A stretch of DNA of 64,000 nt from Bradyrhizobium nanningense (GTDB lineage: Bacteria > Pseudomonadota > Alphaproteobacteria > Rhizobiales > Xanthobacteraceae): NCBI RefSeq assembly GCF_004114535.1, contig NZ_LBJC01000029.1, forward strand, positions 1-64,000, given 5' to 3'. Below, piece by piece: positions 34,682 through 45,653 of the stretch. Made by a program: the position numbers and the translations under genes. The notes below the pieces were generated by a model. The model did not search any database. It saw only the letters and a program-made list of their open reading frames with translations, and had not been told where the DNA came from. Every line of letters begins with the position of its first letter. Position 1 is the first letter of the stretch.

Positions 34682-37450
34682 CTACTCCGCCGCGTCCCGC
34701 ATTTCCACGCGCTCGGCCCTGGCCGCGCAGAACTTGAATTCCGGGATCTTGCCGAACGGATCGAGCGCCGGGTTGGTCAACAGGTTGGCCGCGGCTTCCG
34801 CGTAGCAGAACGGCATGAACACCATGTTCTCGGGCACGTCGCGGTCGGAGCGCACCTTGACCTCGACCGCACCGCGGCGGGTCTCCAGGCGAATGAAATC
34901 GCCGGGCATGAGGTTCTTCTTGCGCATGTCCTTCGGCGACATGAAGGCGACCGCCTCGGGCTCGATCTGGTCGAGGACCTGGGCGCGGCGCGTCATCGAG
35001 CCGGTGTGCCAGTGCTCCAGCACGCGCCCGGTCGAAAGCACCATGGGATATTCGTCGTCGGGAATCTCGTCCGGCGGGATCACCTTGGCCGGCACGATCT
35101 TGCCGCGGCCGCTCGCGGTCGGGAAGCCCGTGGTGAAGATGATCTCGTTGCCGGGCTTGTCGGGCGCGTCGACCGGATAGGTCACCGCGCCTTCGCGCAC
35201 CAGCCGCGCCCAGGTGATGTTCTTCAGCGACGGCATCAGCTCCGCCATCTCGGTGAAGACGTCGCCGGGACCGGAATAACTCCACGGCAAGCCCATGCGC
35301 TTGCCGATCTCCTGAATGATCCAGAGATCCTGCCGCGCATCGCCCGGCGGCTTGATCACCTGACGCGCGAGCTGGACGCGGCGATCGGTGTTGGTGAAAG
35401 AGCCGTCCTTCTCCGCGAAGGCCGAGGCCGGCAGGATCACGTCGGCGTGGAACGCGGTCTCGGTGACGAAGAGATCCTGCACCACGAGATGATCGAGCAT
35501 GGCGAGCGCGTGGCGTGCGTGCTGGAGATCGGGATCGGACATCGCGGGGTTCTCACCCTCGATATACATGCCCTTGATCTCGCCGGCATGGATCGCGTTC
35601 ATGATCTCGACGACGGTCAGGCCGCGGACGGGATCAAGATCCTGCTGCCAGAGCTTTTCGAAGCTGCCGCGCAGATCGTCGCGCCCCACCGGCTGATAGT
35701 CCGGCAGGAACATCGGGATCAGGCCGGCATCAGAGGCTCCTTGCACGTTGTTCTGGCCGCGCAGCGGATGCAGGCCGGTGCCGGGACGGCCGACCTGGCC
35801 GGTGATCAGCGCGAGCGCGATCAGGCAGCGCGCATTGTCGGTGCCGTGGACATGCTGGCTGATGCCCATACCCCAGAAGATGATCGACGACTTTGCCCGC
35901 GCATAGGTTCGCGCCACCTCGCGCAGGGTCTGCGCCGGGATGCCGCAGATCGGCTCCATCTTCTCCGGCGTGAATTCCTTGATCTTCTCCTTGAGCTCCT
36001 CGAAGCCTTCGGTATAGCCGGCGATGTATTGGTCGTCGGTCAGGCCTTCGGTGATGATCGTGTTGATCATCGCATTCAGCATGGCAACGTCGGAGCCGGG
36101 CTTGAACTGCAGATGCTTGGTCGCGTGGCGCGACAGCGTCTGCCTACGAGGATCCATCACGAACAGCTTGGCGCCGTTCTGCTTGACGGCGTTCTTGATG
36201 AAGGTGGCGGCGACCGGATGGTTCACGGTCGGGTTTGCGCCGATCACGATGATGACTTCGGCGTCCATCGCCGCCGAAAACGGCGCCGACACCGCACCCG
36301 AGCTCAGGCCTTCGAACAGCGCGGCGACCGAGGAGGCGTGGCACAGCCGGGTGCAATGGTCGACATTGTTCGAGCCGAAACCGGTGCGCACCAGCTTCTG
36401 GAACAGATAGGCCTCTTCGTTCGAGCCCTTGGCCGAGCCGAAGCCGGCCAGCGCCTTCACGCCCTTTTCGTCGCGGATCTTGACCAGCCCCTTGGCGGCG
36501 ATGTCGAGCGCTTCCTCCCAGCTCGCTTCGCGGAAATGGGTGAAGGGGTTGGCCGGATCGACCTGGTCGTTGGCATCCTTCTTCGCATTCGGCAGCCGCA
36601 CCAGCGGTTTGGTCAGGCGATGCGGATGGTGAATGTAGTCGAAGCCGAAGCGGCCCTTGACGCAAAGACGGTTGTGATTGGCGGGGCCGTCGCGGCCTTC
36701 TGCATAGATCACCTTCTCGTCCTTGACCTCATAGGTGACCTGACAGCCGACGCCGCAGAACGGGCAGAGCGAATCCACCTTCTTGTCGGCATAAGTCACG
36801 CGAGTCTGCTTGTCGTCGAGCATCACGGCCGGCATCAGCGCGCCGGTCGGACAGGCCTGCACGCATTCGCCGCAGGCGACGCAAGTGGACTCGCCCATGG
36901 GATCGTCGAAGTCGAACACGATTTTCGAGTCGTGATTACGATAGGCCATGCCGATGACGTCGTTGACCTGAACCTCGCGACAGGCACGCACGCACAGGCC
37001 GCACTGGATGCAGGCATCGAGATTGACGCGCATCGCGGGATGGCTGGCGTCGGTCGCCCAGCGCTCGGCGGCGGGGAAGCGGCTCTCGGTGACGCCCGTG
37101 GTCTCCGCCCAGTGCCAGAATTTCGAATCCGGATCGTGGCTGGTCTCGCGCGCCGGCTGGTCGGCGACGAGCAGCTCCATCACCATCTTCTGCGCCGACA
37201 CCGCCCGCGCGCTCTCGGTCTTGACCTTCATGCCGACCGACGGCGTGCGCTTGCAGGACGCGGCGAGCACACGTTCGCCCTCGATCTCGACCATGCAGGC
37301 GCGGCAATTGCCATCGGGGCGATAGTCGGGCGCCGGCGAATAGCACAGATGCGGGATGTCACGGCCCTGCCGTTTTGCGACTTGCCAGATCGTCTCGCCG
37401 GGTTTGGCCTCGACCTGCTTGCCGTCGAGCTCGAACGTAATCTTGGTCAT
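34682..37450 (-). CDS. fdsA: NAD-dependent formate dehydrogenase, alpha (molybdenum) subunit
   Basis: 922 aa. The N-terminal [2Fe-2S] domain has Cys36, 49, 52 and 66; two [4Fe-4S] ferredoxin motifs use Cys147/150/153/157 and 190/193/196/200; a further [4Fe-4S] uses Cys229/232/236/263. The molybdopterin domain carries the metal ligand Cys370 followed by His371 in C-T-R-L-C-H. It oxidises formate to CO2 in the cytoplasm and passes electrons to the fused FdsGB protein. Start overlaps the upstream stop (ATGA). No fdsD follows; the 127-bp repeat lies at its 3' end. Confidence 0.95.
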   Translation of the reverse strand: MTKITFELDGKQVEAKPGETIWQVAKRQGRDIPHLCYSPAPDYRPDGNCRACMVEIEGERVLAASCKRTPSVGMKVKTESARAVSAQKMVMELLVADQPARETSHDPDSKFWHWAETTGVTESRFPAAERWATDASHPAMRVNLDACIQCGLCVRACREVQVNDVIGMAYRNHDSKIVFDFDDPMGESTCVACGECVQACPTGALMPAVMLDDKQTRVTYADKKVDSLCPFCGVGCQVTYEVKDEKVIYAEGRDGPANHNRLCVKGRFGFDYIHHPHRLTKPLVRLPNAKKDANDQVDPANPFTHFREASWEEALDIAAKGLVKIRDEKGVKALAGFGSAKGSNEEAYLFQKLVRTGFGSNNVDHCTRLCHASSVAALFEGLSSGAVSAPFSAAMDAEVIIVIGANPTVNHPVAATFIKNAVKQNGAKLFVMDPRRQTLSRHATKHLQFKPGSDVAMLNAMINTIITEGLTDDQYIAGYTEGFEELKEKIKEFTPEKMEPICGIPAQTLREVARTYARAKSSIIFWGMGISQHVHGTDNARCLIALALITGQVGRPGTGLHPLRGQNNVQGASDAGLIPMFLPDYQPVGRDDLRGSFEKLWQQDLDPVRGLTVVEIMNAIHAGEIKGMYIEGENPAMSDPDLQHARHALAMLDHLVVQDLFVTETAFHADVILPASAFAEKDGSFTNTDRRVQLARQVIKPPGDARQDLWIIQEIGKRMGLPWSYSGPGDVFTEMAELMPSLKNITWARLVREGAVTYPVDAPDKPGNEIIFTTGFPTASGRGKIVPAKVIPPDEIPDDEYPMVLSTGRVLEHWHTGSMTRRAQVLDQIEPEAVAFMSPKDMRKKNLMPGDFIRLETRRGAVEVKVRSDRDVPENMVFMPFCYAEAAANLLTNPALDPFGKIPEFKFCAARAERVEMRDAAE

Positions 37451-39150
37451 TCGGCCGCTTCCTTGAACTCGTCAGGGAAATATTTGATCACGGAGCTGAG
37501 CGGATTCGATGCCGCCTGTCCAAGCCCGCAGATCGAGGCATCGCGCATCGCCTGGCTCAATTCTTCCAGCAGAGCCCGATTCCAGACCGGCTTTTGCATC
37601 AGCAGCGCCGCCTTCTGGGTTCCGACACGACATGGCGTGCACTGGCCGCAGCTCTCGTCCTCGAAGAACTTCATCAGGTTGAGCGCGGCCGCGCGCACGC
37701 TGTCCTTTTGCGACAGGATCACGATCGCCGCCGAACCGATGAAGCAGCCGTATTTCTCCAGCGTGCCGAAATCGAGCGGGATGTCGTCCATCGACGCGGG
37801 CAGAATGCCGCCGGACGCGCCGCCCGGCAGGTACGCGTAGAATTGATGGCCGTCGGCCATGCCGCCGCAATATTCGTCGATCAGCTCGCGCACGGTGATG
37901 CCCGCAGGCGCCAGCTTCATGCCGGGATTCTTGACGCGGCCCGAGACCGAGAAGCTGCGCAGACCCTGTCGCTCGTGGCGGCCGTGGCCCTTCCACCAGT
38001 CGGCGCCCTTCTCGACGATGTCGCGCACCCACCACAGCGTCTCGATGTTGTTGATCAGCGTCGGCAGACCGAACAGGCCGACCTGGAACGGATAAGGCGG
38101 CTTGTGCCTGGGCAGGCCGCGCTTTCCTTCGATGCTCTCGAGCAGCGAAGATTCCTCGCCGCAGATATAGGCGCCAGCACCGCGACGCATGTGCAGCGTC
38201 GGGCCGCCGGGCGGCAGCTTTGCGATCTCGCGCTCCAGGATCTCGCGCGAAGCCGGATATTCGTCGCGCAGATAGATGTAGACGTCGGAGGCCTGCACCA
38301 CATGCGCGCCGATCAGCATGCCCTCGATGAAGCGGTGCGGATCGCTTTCGAGATAGAAGCGGTCCTTGAACGTGCCGGGCTCGCCCTCGTCGCCGTTGAT
38401 CGCCATCAGCCGCGGGCCGGGTTCGCCGAGCACGGCGCGCCATTTGCGCCCCGTGGGGAAGCCGGCGCCGCCAAGGCCGCGGAGCGAAGCGTCGTCGAGC
38501 GCCTTCAAGAGATCGTCCGTCGACAATTCGCCCGAGCGCAGGCGGGCCAGCAGCTTGTAGCCTCCGCCGGCAACATAGGCGTCGTAGCCGACATAGTTCG
38601 GCAGATGGGCGTGAGTGTCGCCGGCCTTCGCGGCCGCCATCACATTGGCGACGGTCGCATGATCGACGAAATTGTGCCCGACCTCGGCTGCCGGCGCAGT
38701 GTCGCAGCGGCCGACGCAGGGCGCCCGGACGACGCGGATGCCGGGGCCGCCAGCACTTTGCAGGTCCTCGAGCAGCTTCTCGCCACCGAGCATCGCACAG
38801 GTCAGGGAGTCGCAGACGCGGATCGTCAGCGGCGCGATGTTAGGCTCGCCCTCCTTCACCACGTCGAAATGCGCATAGAAGGTCGCCGTCTCGAACACTT
38901 CGGCGAAAGCGAGCTTCATCTCGTCGGCGAGCGCGGCCAGATGCGCGGCCGAGATCTGAAGATACTTGTCCTGAACGAGGTGCAGATATTCGATCAAGAG
39001 ATCGCGCCGCCGCGGCCGGTCGCCGAGCAGCTGCTCGATCTCGTGCGCGGCGGTGGGATCGACCTGGCGTCCCTTGGGCGTCGCCTTGGCGCGCCGGCGT
39101 CCCTCACCGGGATGCTCGAACGGGCGGACCTCATGCACGTCGTGGCTCAT
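37447..39150 (-). CDS. Formate dehydrogenase FdsG-FdsB fusion (NuoE/NuoF-like)
   Basis: 567 aa joining two subunits. The NuoE-like part (about 40-165) has the [2Fe-2S] cysteines in V-C-D-S-L-T-C and A-P-C-V-G-R-C-D. The NuoF-like part (about 190-560) has the NADH loop G-L-G-G-A-G-F-P-T-G, the FMN motif G-D-E-G-E-P-G-T-F-K-D-R and the [4Fe-4S] motif S-C-G-Q-C-T-P-C-R. It transfers electrons from FdsA to NAD+. In Rhodobacter-type fds operons gamma and beta are separate genes. First gene of the operon, overlapping fdsA by four bases. Confidence 0.93.
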   Translation of the reverse strand: MSHDVHEVRPFEHPGEGRRRAKATPKGRQVDPTAAHEIEQLLGDRPRRRDLLIEYLHLVQDKYLQISAAHLAALADEMKLAFAEVFETATFYAHFDVVKEGEPNIAPLTIRVCDSLTCAMLGGEKLLEDLQSAGGPGIRVVRAPCVGRCDTAPAAEVGHNFVDHATVANVMAAAKAGDTHAHLPNYVGYDAYVAGGGYKLLARLRSGELSTDDLLKALDDASLRGLGGAGFPTGRKWRAVLGEPGPRLMAINGDEGEPGTFKDRFYLESDPHRFIEGMLIGAHVVQASDVYIYLRDEYPASREILEREIAKLPPGGPTLHMRRGAGAYICGEESSLLESIEGKRGLPRHKPPYPFQVGLFGLPTLINNIETLWWVRDIVEKGADWWKGHGRHERQGLRSFSVSGRVKNPGMKLAPAGITVRELIDEYCGGMADGHQFYAYLPGGASGGILPASMDDIPLDFGTLEKYGCFIGSAAIVILSQKDSVRAAALNLMKFFEDESCGQCTPCRVGTQKAALLMQKPVWNRALLEELSQAMRDASICGLGQAASNPLSSVIKYFPDEFKEAAE

Positions 39151-39199
39151 CGATTCGTCTCGATCTCGTCTTTTAGAACGGGTCCAGTTCTAGCTCCTG

Positions 39200-39214
39200 G
39201 CATGCCAGATGCCA
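39200..39214 (-). promoter_or_regulatory. Possible sigma-54 promoter for the fds operon
   Basis: Minus strand TGGCATCTGGCATGC has the GG and GC doublets with correct spacing for a -24/-12 element; the -12 box reads ATGC instead of TTGC. It lies 50 bp before the fdsGB start. The site overlaps a perfect palindrome (CTGGCATGCCAG, 39197-39208), which also gives a near-match on the plus strand, so the match could be coincidental. The rest of the 284-bp gap 39151-39434 shows nothing else. Confidence 0.33.
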
Positions 39215-39434
39215 AGCAAATTATCATGCTCGCGGAAGCAGTTAAGCGCAGCCCGGCGGCAGCCCTGGATCGCTGCCCGGACACGGCCTTGCGCTCGTCC
39301 AACGCGCCGATCGATCAACCGAAGCCCGAATTGGTCCGGAGATCAATAAAGGCTTCCCATGCTGCGATAGCGAAGTCGTATCGAGTTCCACTCCGAGGCT
39401 ACGGGCGACCCGCCAAGACCCTAATGCTGACGAG

Positions 39435-39716
39435 TCAGCTCTTGCCCATGCACTCCTCGATATAGAACCAGCGCTCGTCGCCCGCGAGGCCCTTGGCCTT
39501 CACGTCCTTGCGGCACTCCTTGAGCTTCGGCTTGTTGGCGCTCCATTTAGCCTTCATGTCCTTGAGCTTCTGCGCGGTCAGCTTGAGCTTGCCGGGCTTG
39601 GCCTCGGTCGCGGCCGGCGGCGTTCCGGCCGGTGCCGCGGCGGTCTGCGCGGAAGCGGATTGCAGGGCGCCGGCGACGAGCAGCACGGCGGCGGCACAAA
39701 CGAGTTGGCGAACCAT
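39435..39716 (-). CDS. Small secreted PsiF-like protein
   Basis: 93 aa from ATG 39716, preceded by GGGGGA. Signal peptide (V-C-A-A-A-V-L-L-V-A-G-A-L-Q-S-A-S-A), a Pro/Ala linker, then one repeat-like domain (L-K-E-C-R-K-D-V-K-A-K-G-L-A-G-D-E-R) with two conserved Cys, similar to the PsiF repeat of phosphate-starvation proteins. Function unknown; likely periplasmic. It lies between the antiporter and fds operons on the same strand, 86 bp after the antiporter stop, and might belong to the antiporter transcript. Confidence 0.7.
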   Translation of the reverse strand: MVRQLVCAAAVLLVAGALQSASAQTAAAPAGTPPAATEAKPGKLKLTAQKLKDMKAKWSANKPKLKECRKDVKAKGLAGDERWFYIEECMGKS

Positions 39717-39802
39717 CGAATTCCCCCAGGGATAATTTAAACAATCGAAATGAGCGGCGGGAGCGCGCAGGCCGCGCTCCCGCTCTTGTTGAATGTGCGC
39801 GA

Positions 39803-41455
39803 TCAGAAGATCTTCACCGCGCTCTCCAGCGTCTTCCAGACGCCCCAAGCGAGCGGCACGCCGACGAAGGCCCAGAACATCGCGGCATTGGCGTCCAAAC
39901 CGCCCTTGCCGATGCCGAACGAGCCGTGCTGGATCGATGCCTCGCTCTTCGCACTGGCCGCCTGCAATCTGGCGACCTCCTCCTGGCTCATGTTCCACTT
40001 CGGATCGACCGGCTTGATCATGTAGTTGCAGATCAGACCGGCGATCAGCATGGCGCACAGGATGTACATCGTCGTGTTGTAGAGCTGATCGCGTGGCACG
40101 CCCGCCGCGAGCTGGAACTCGCGGATGTAGTTGACCACCACGGGGCCGATGATGCCGGCGGTCGACCAGGCCGTCAGCAGCCGGCCATGGATGGCGCCGA
40201 CGAACTGGGTTCCGAACATGTCGGCCAGATAGGCCGGCACCGTCGCGAAGCCGCCGCCGTACATCGACAGGATGATGCCGAAGCCCAGCACGAACAGCAA
40301 TTTCGAGCCCATCGCCGCGAAGGTGGGTGCCAGCGCGTAGAGTGCGATGCCGAGGATGAAGAACGTGTAGTAGGTGTTCTTGCGGCCCATGAGATCCGAC
40401 ATCGAGGCCCAGAAGAAGCGGCCGCCGATATTGAACAGCGACAGCAGGCCGGCAAAGCCCGCGGCGATCGCTGCGATCGCGGCCTTCTGTTCACCCGAAA
40501 GCTGGCCGAAGGTCAGCTCCGGATGCCCGATCAGCTTGCCGGCGAAGATCTCCTGGAGCATGGGCGAGGCCATGCCGATCACACCGATGCCCGCCGAGAC
40601 GTTCAAGCAGAGCACCCACCAGATCAGCCAGAATTGCGGCGTCTTGTGCGCGTTGTTGAGGTGCACATGGTGCTCGGTGATCATCGACTTCTTCTCGCTC
40701 GGCGGCGTCCAGCCCTCGGGCTGCCAGCCGGGCGGCGTCACGCGATACGAAAAGGCGCCGATCGTCATGAAGACGAAATAGATCACCCCCATCACGACGA
40801 AGGTCTGCCAGACGCCGACGTCCGACGCGCTCTTGAAGTAGTTGATCAAGAGATTGGCGAGCGGCGCACCGATCATCGCGCCACCGCCGAAGCCCATGAT
40901 GGCCATGCCCGTCGCCATGCCGCGGCGATCGGGGAACCATTTGATCAGCGTCGACACCGGCGAAATGTAGCCGAGGCCAAGCCCGACGCCACCGATGACG
41001 CCGGCCCCGAGCCACATGATCCAGAGTTGATGGACGTAGATGCCGAACGCGCCGATCAGGAGGCCTCCCCCCCAGCACAGCGCCGCAACGAAGCCTGCCT
41101 TGCGCGGGCCGGCCCGCTCGAGCCAGCCGCCCCAGATCGCGGCGGAGACGCCGAGCAGGACGAAGAACAGCGTGTACATCCAGCCGAGGCTGGCGACCTT
41201 CCAGTCGCAAGTCGTGGTGAAGAGCTCCTGCCACAGCGAGATGTCGGCGCAGGCCTTGCTCTGCGAGATGCCGATCGCCCGCGACAGCGGCAGCCAGAAC
41301 ACCGAGAAGCCGTAGGCCATGCCGATGCACAGATGGATGCACAGCGCGGCCGGCGGCACCAGCCAGCGATTGAACCCGGCCTTCGCGATCGTGCGTTCAC
41401 GATCGAGGAAGCCGGAAGCACCAACCGGTGCATAAACGGTATCGGCAGTCGTCAT
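39803..41455 (-). CDS. OFA-family MFS transporter (oxalate/formate antiporter)
   Basis: 550 aa with about 12 membrane helices. Start ATG 41455 is set by GGGAGG eight bases upstream (an ATG six bases earlier is too close to it). Family patterns are W-L-V-P-P-A-A-L-C-I-H-L-C-I-G-M-A-Y-G-F-S, G-L-G-L-G-Y-I-S-P-V and W-F-P-D-R-R-G-M-A-T-G. OFA members exchange oxalate for formate or carry related carboxylates. Placed between formate dehydrogenase and a sigma-54 two-component system, and preceded by a consensus sigma-54 promoter. The exact substrate is inferred. Confidence 0.9.
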   Translation of the reverse strand: MTTADTVYAPVGASGFLDRERTIAKAGFNRWLVPPAALCIHLCIGMAYGFSVFWLPLSRAIGISQSKACADISLWQELFTTTCDWKVASLGWMYTLFFVLLGVSAAIWGGWLERAGPRKAGFVAALCWGGGLLIGAFGIYVHQLWIMWLGAGVIGGVGLGLGYISPVSTLIKWFPDRRGMATGMAIMGFGGGAMIGAPLANLLINYFKSASDVGVWQTFVVMGVIYFVFMTIGAFSYRVTPPGWQPEGWTPPSEKKSMITEHHVHLNNAHKTPQFWLIWWVLCLNVSAGIGVIGMASPMLQEIFAGKLIGHPELTFGQLSGEQKAAIAAIAAGFAGLLSLFNIGGRFFWASMSDLMGRKNTYYTFFILGIALYALAPTFAAMGSKLLFVLGFGIILSMYGGGFATVPAYLADMFGTQFVGAIHGRLLTAWSTAGIIGPVVVNYIREFQLAAGVPRDQLYNTTMYILCAMLIAGLICNYMIKPVDPKWNMSQEEVARLQAASAKSEASIQHGSFGIGKGGLDANAAMFWAFVGVPLAWGVWKTLESAVKIF

Positions 41456-41691
41456 AAGCATTTCCTCCCAGCGCGGCCTTGCCGGCACATCGGTTTGAGA
41501 CCGGCCGTGCGCATGCTTGGCAGCCGCGCATGACCGGTCGGACTTCATGCCGAAGTGGAATCGTCTGGCGCGCATCGCCTCGCGTGCGCCGAGCAAGCAA
41601 CTGATCGCGAGCGATGTCCCTTCGGCTCGCAAGCAGCGTTGCAGTGACGGCTATCGCGCCCTCATCCCCCTCAACACCCTGTCTCGGGGTG

Positions 41692-41708
41692 AGCAATGGG
41701 CGTGCCAG
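41692..41708 (-). promoter_or_regulatory. Sigma-54 (RpoN) -24/-12 promoter of the antiporter gene
   Basis: The minus strand reads CTGGCACGCCCATTGCT, a full match to the RpoN consensus (TGGCACG-N4-TTGCW). Transcription would start near 41680 and read into the antiporter with a leader of about 225 nt. It is the only full match I noticed near a gene start. The rest of the gap 41456-41796 shows no gene. Confidence 0.85.
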
Positions 41709-41759
41709 AAGCCGCATCGTGACGATTCAACGACTTCCCGCAGCGCAATGCGCCGCGCC

Positions 41760-41794
41760 GGACAGAATGTCCCAAATCCCAGGACAAAATGTCC
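41760..41794. promoter_or_regulatory. Paired palindromic activator sites (UAS)
   Basis: GGACA-GAA-TGTCC (41760-41772) and GGACA-AAA-TGTCC (41782-41794), centres 22 bp apart (two helical turns), lie about 55-90 bp upstream of the sigma-54 promoter. This is where NtrC-type activators bind. They start three bases beyond the histidine kinase stop codon. The likely ligand is the sigma-54 activator encoded at 43814-45301. Confidence 0.75.
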
Positions 41795-41796
41795 AA

Positions 41797-43813
41797 TCAG
41801 GTCGCTTCCGGCAGCCACATGGTGAATGTACTTCCGGAACCGAGGTGGCTTTCGGCCGTGATCTGTCCGCCCTGGCGCTTGATCAGCGTCTGGCTGATGG
41901 AGAGGCCGAGCCCGGTGCCCTGCCGCCGTTTGGTCGTGTAGAAGGGGTCGAAGATCTTCTCGATCACCTCAGCGCTCATGCCGATGCCGGTATCGGCGAC
42001 CTCGATGGCGACGCCTTGATGGCCGTCGCGCTCGGCATCGAAGGAGCGGAGCGTCAGGGTTCCGCCGTCCGGCATGGCGTGGATCGCGTTGACGATGAGA
42101 TTGACCAGCACCTGCTGCAGCTCGTTCCGGTTCATCAGCACCAGCCGATTGGCGCGGTCGTCCCTGACCACCGCGATCTCGGTCTTGTTCAGAAGATGTT
42201 GCACCAGCGGCAGACAGTCGGAGATGACGCTTGCCGGCGCATGGCGCTCGACATAGCCGGCATATTCCTCCGGCCGTGCAAACTGCAGCAGCTTGGTCAC
42301 GATCTGGCTGATGCGGTGAATCTGCTCGTCGAGCAGGCGAAACTCGACCTTGGCCTTGTCGGCATCGGCTCCGAACACGCTGCGGATGACGTCGAGGTTG
42401 CCCTGCATCACCGCGATCGGATTGTTGATCTCGTGGGCGACGCCCGCGGTGATCTCGCCGATCGCAGCCAGCTTCTCGGACATGATGAGCTGCTTGGTGG
42501 TCGCCTCGAGCTTGAGATTGGCGTGCTCGAGGTCCCGGGTGCGCTCCAGCACGCGGACGTTAAGCTCCTCGTTCCACTCCCGCAGCTGTCGGTCGCGTTC
42601 CTGGATCTGGTCGAGCAGGCCGTCGAGATGAACAGCGACGCGGCCGATCTCGTCGCCCGACACCGGCATCTTGGTGCGAGCGGACAGGTTTCCGCGCTCC
42701 ACCTCAGCGATCGTCGCGGTGACGCGCTCCAGCGGCATGAAGATGGAGGTCGCCCAGCGCAGGAAGATCGGGACGGTCGCGGCGGTGATCGCGATGAATG
42801 CCGCGATGATGATCAACAATGTCTGGTATTTGGCTTCGCTGAACGGCTTCTCCAGAAAGCCGACATAGAGCATGCCGACCCGCTTGCCATAGCTGTCGAC
42901 CAGCGGCTCGTAAGCGGAGATGTACCAGTCATTGACCACGAAGGCGCTATCGAGCCAGGTGCGCCCCTCGCCCAGCACGGCCGAGCGCACCGCCGCCGAC
43001 ACCCGGGTGCCGAGCGCGCGCCGTCCCTCGAACAGGCGGACGTTGGTCGAGATCCGGACGTCGTCCAGGAACAGCGTCGCGGTACCCTGGCTGCCCTCCG
43101 GCAGGCTCGCCGCGCGATAGACCAGATCGTTGATCGTGTCGATGAATTCGAGATTCTGGTTGAGCAGCGTGCCGCCGACCAGCGCCGCGGCGCGACCGTC
43201 GGGCAGCATCGCCCGACTTGCCGCATGCACGACCATGCCGCGCGTCTCCGTGCTGCGGTCGGTCGGCACCGCGTTGGGGGTCGGCACGAGGTCCAATCGC
43301 GCGCGCTCGGCCAGGGCCGGTGAAATTGCGGCGAGCTCGTCATTGCCGAAAATGTCGACGCCCGTCGCAGCGACCTCGCCCGACAGCGCCGCCATGATGA
43401 TCGGCCAGTCAAGTCTCGGTTGATGCTGCAGCGGCGGCGATGAGGCCAGCACCTCGCCGCGATCGTTGGTCAGATACAGGAAGTCGAGACCGATTTCCTT
43501 GCGGGTCTCGTCGAGCAGATCCCGTAAGGAGCCGCGCGCATCCGGCGCCAGCACCTCGTGGAAGCGGGCCGACAGGCCGAGCGCCCGGATCTGGACGCCG
43601 GTCTTTTCCAGGATGCGGGCGAGATATTGGTGGGCGATAGTGAGATCGCCGTTCACCTTGGAGATCAGGGTCGCGTCGAATTTCGCGTTCCAGCGATAGA
43701 TCGCGACGCCGAGCAGGAGCGGCAGGATGACCAGCATCGGCAGCAAAGCGATCGCGAGCAGCCGGAAGCGGACGGAGCGTCCCCGCACGAACTCGCCGCT
43801 GCGGCCGGCACCA

Positions 43814-43821
<8 letters not shown>
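41797..43821 (-). CDS. Cache-type sensor histidine kinase
   Basis: 674 aa. TM1 (about 20-42), a large periplasmic Cache-like sensor (about 45-330; F-L-Y-L-T-N-D-R-G-E-V-L and later P-L-V-D-S-Y-G-K-R-V-G-M-L-Y-V-G-F), TM2 (about 335-353), HAMP, coiled coil, the phosphorylated His463 in A-G-V-A-H-E-I-N-N-P and an ATPase domain with V-N-A-I-H-A-M-P, D-T-G-I-G and G-T-G-L-G-L. It phosphorylates the sigma-54 activator whose gene overlaps it by 8 bp. A small carboxylate such as oxalate or formate is a reasonable guess for the ligand. Confidence 0.93.
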
Positions 43822-45301
<1,480 letters not shown>

Positions 45302-45374
45302 TGCAGCGAAGCTCCGGCCGTTTCCCCCGCGGGGGTATCATAGTCAAACGTCGCCGCCGTGAATATTCGCCTTT

Positions 45375-45608
45375 CTACGGGGCGTCGCCCTTTTCGACCA
45401 GGAACACGATGCGCGCGTCGTTGCGCTCGGTGATCTCGACCTTGTCGCCGGTCTCGCGGATCAGATTCGGAATGTCAATCACCGACAGCGGATCGGTGCA
45501 GTGAACCTCGAGCTGATCGCCGGGTTGCAATGGCTTGAGCGCCTTGCGCGTCTTCAGGGCGGGCAGCGGGCATTTCAGTCCGGTGAGATCGAGCGTCGTT
45601 CTGGTCAT
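45375..45608 (-). CDS. TusA-like sulfurtransferase
   Basis: 77 aa with the invariant C-P-L-P motif after L-D-L-T-G-L-K, D-P-L-S-V-I-D-I-P and the usual two-layer fold length. TusA-type proteins relay persulfide sulfur. Downstream of moeA and mobB on the same strand; sulfur relayed to formate dehydrogenase cofactor via FdhD would fit, because TusA has been linked to molybdoenzyme maturation in E. coli. That link is inferred here. Confidence 0.85.
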   Translation of the reverse strand: MTRTTLDLTGLKCPLPALKTRKALKPLQPGDQLEVHCTDPLSVIDIPNLIRETGDKVEITERNDARIVFLVEKGDAP

Positions 45609-45653
45609 GGGCGCAACATGGCGGGACGAAACGATGGCGTCAACGCAAGGCCC

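Noticed and set aside
34649..37840. Very long plus-strand frame (over 1000 codons) opposite the formate dehydrogenase genes
   Set aside because: It is antisense to fdsA and fdsGB, has no recognisable domain and reflects high-GC codon bias on the true strand.
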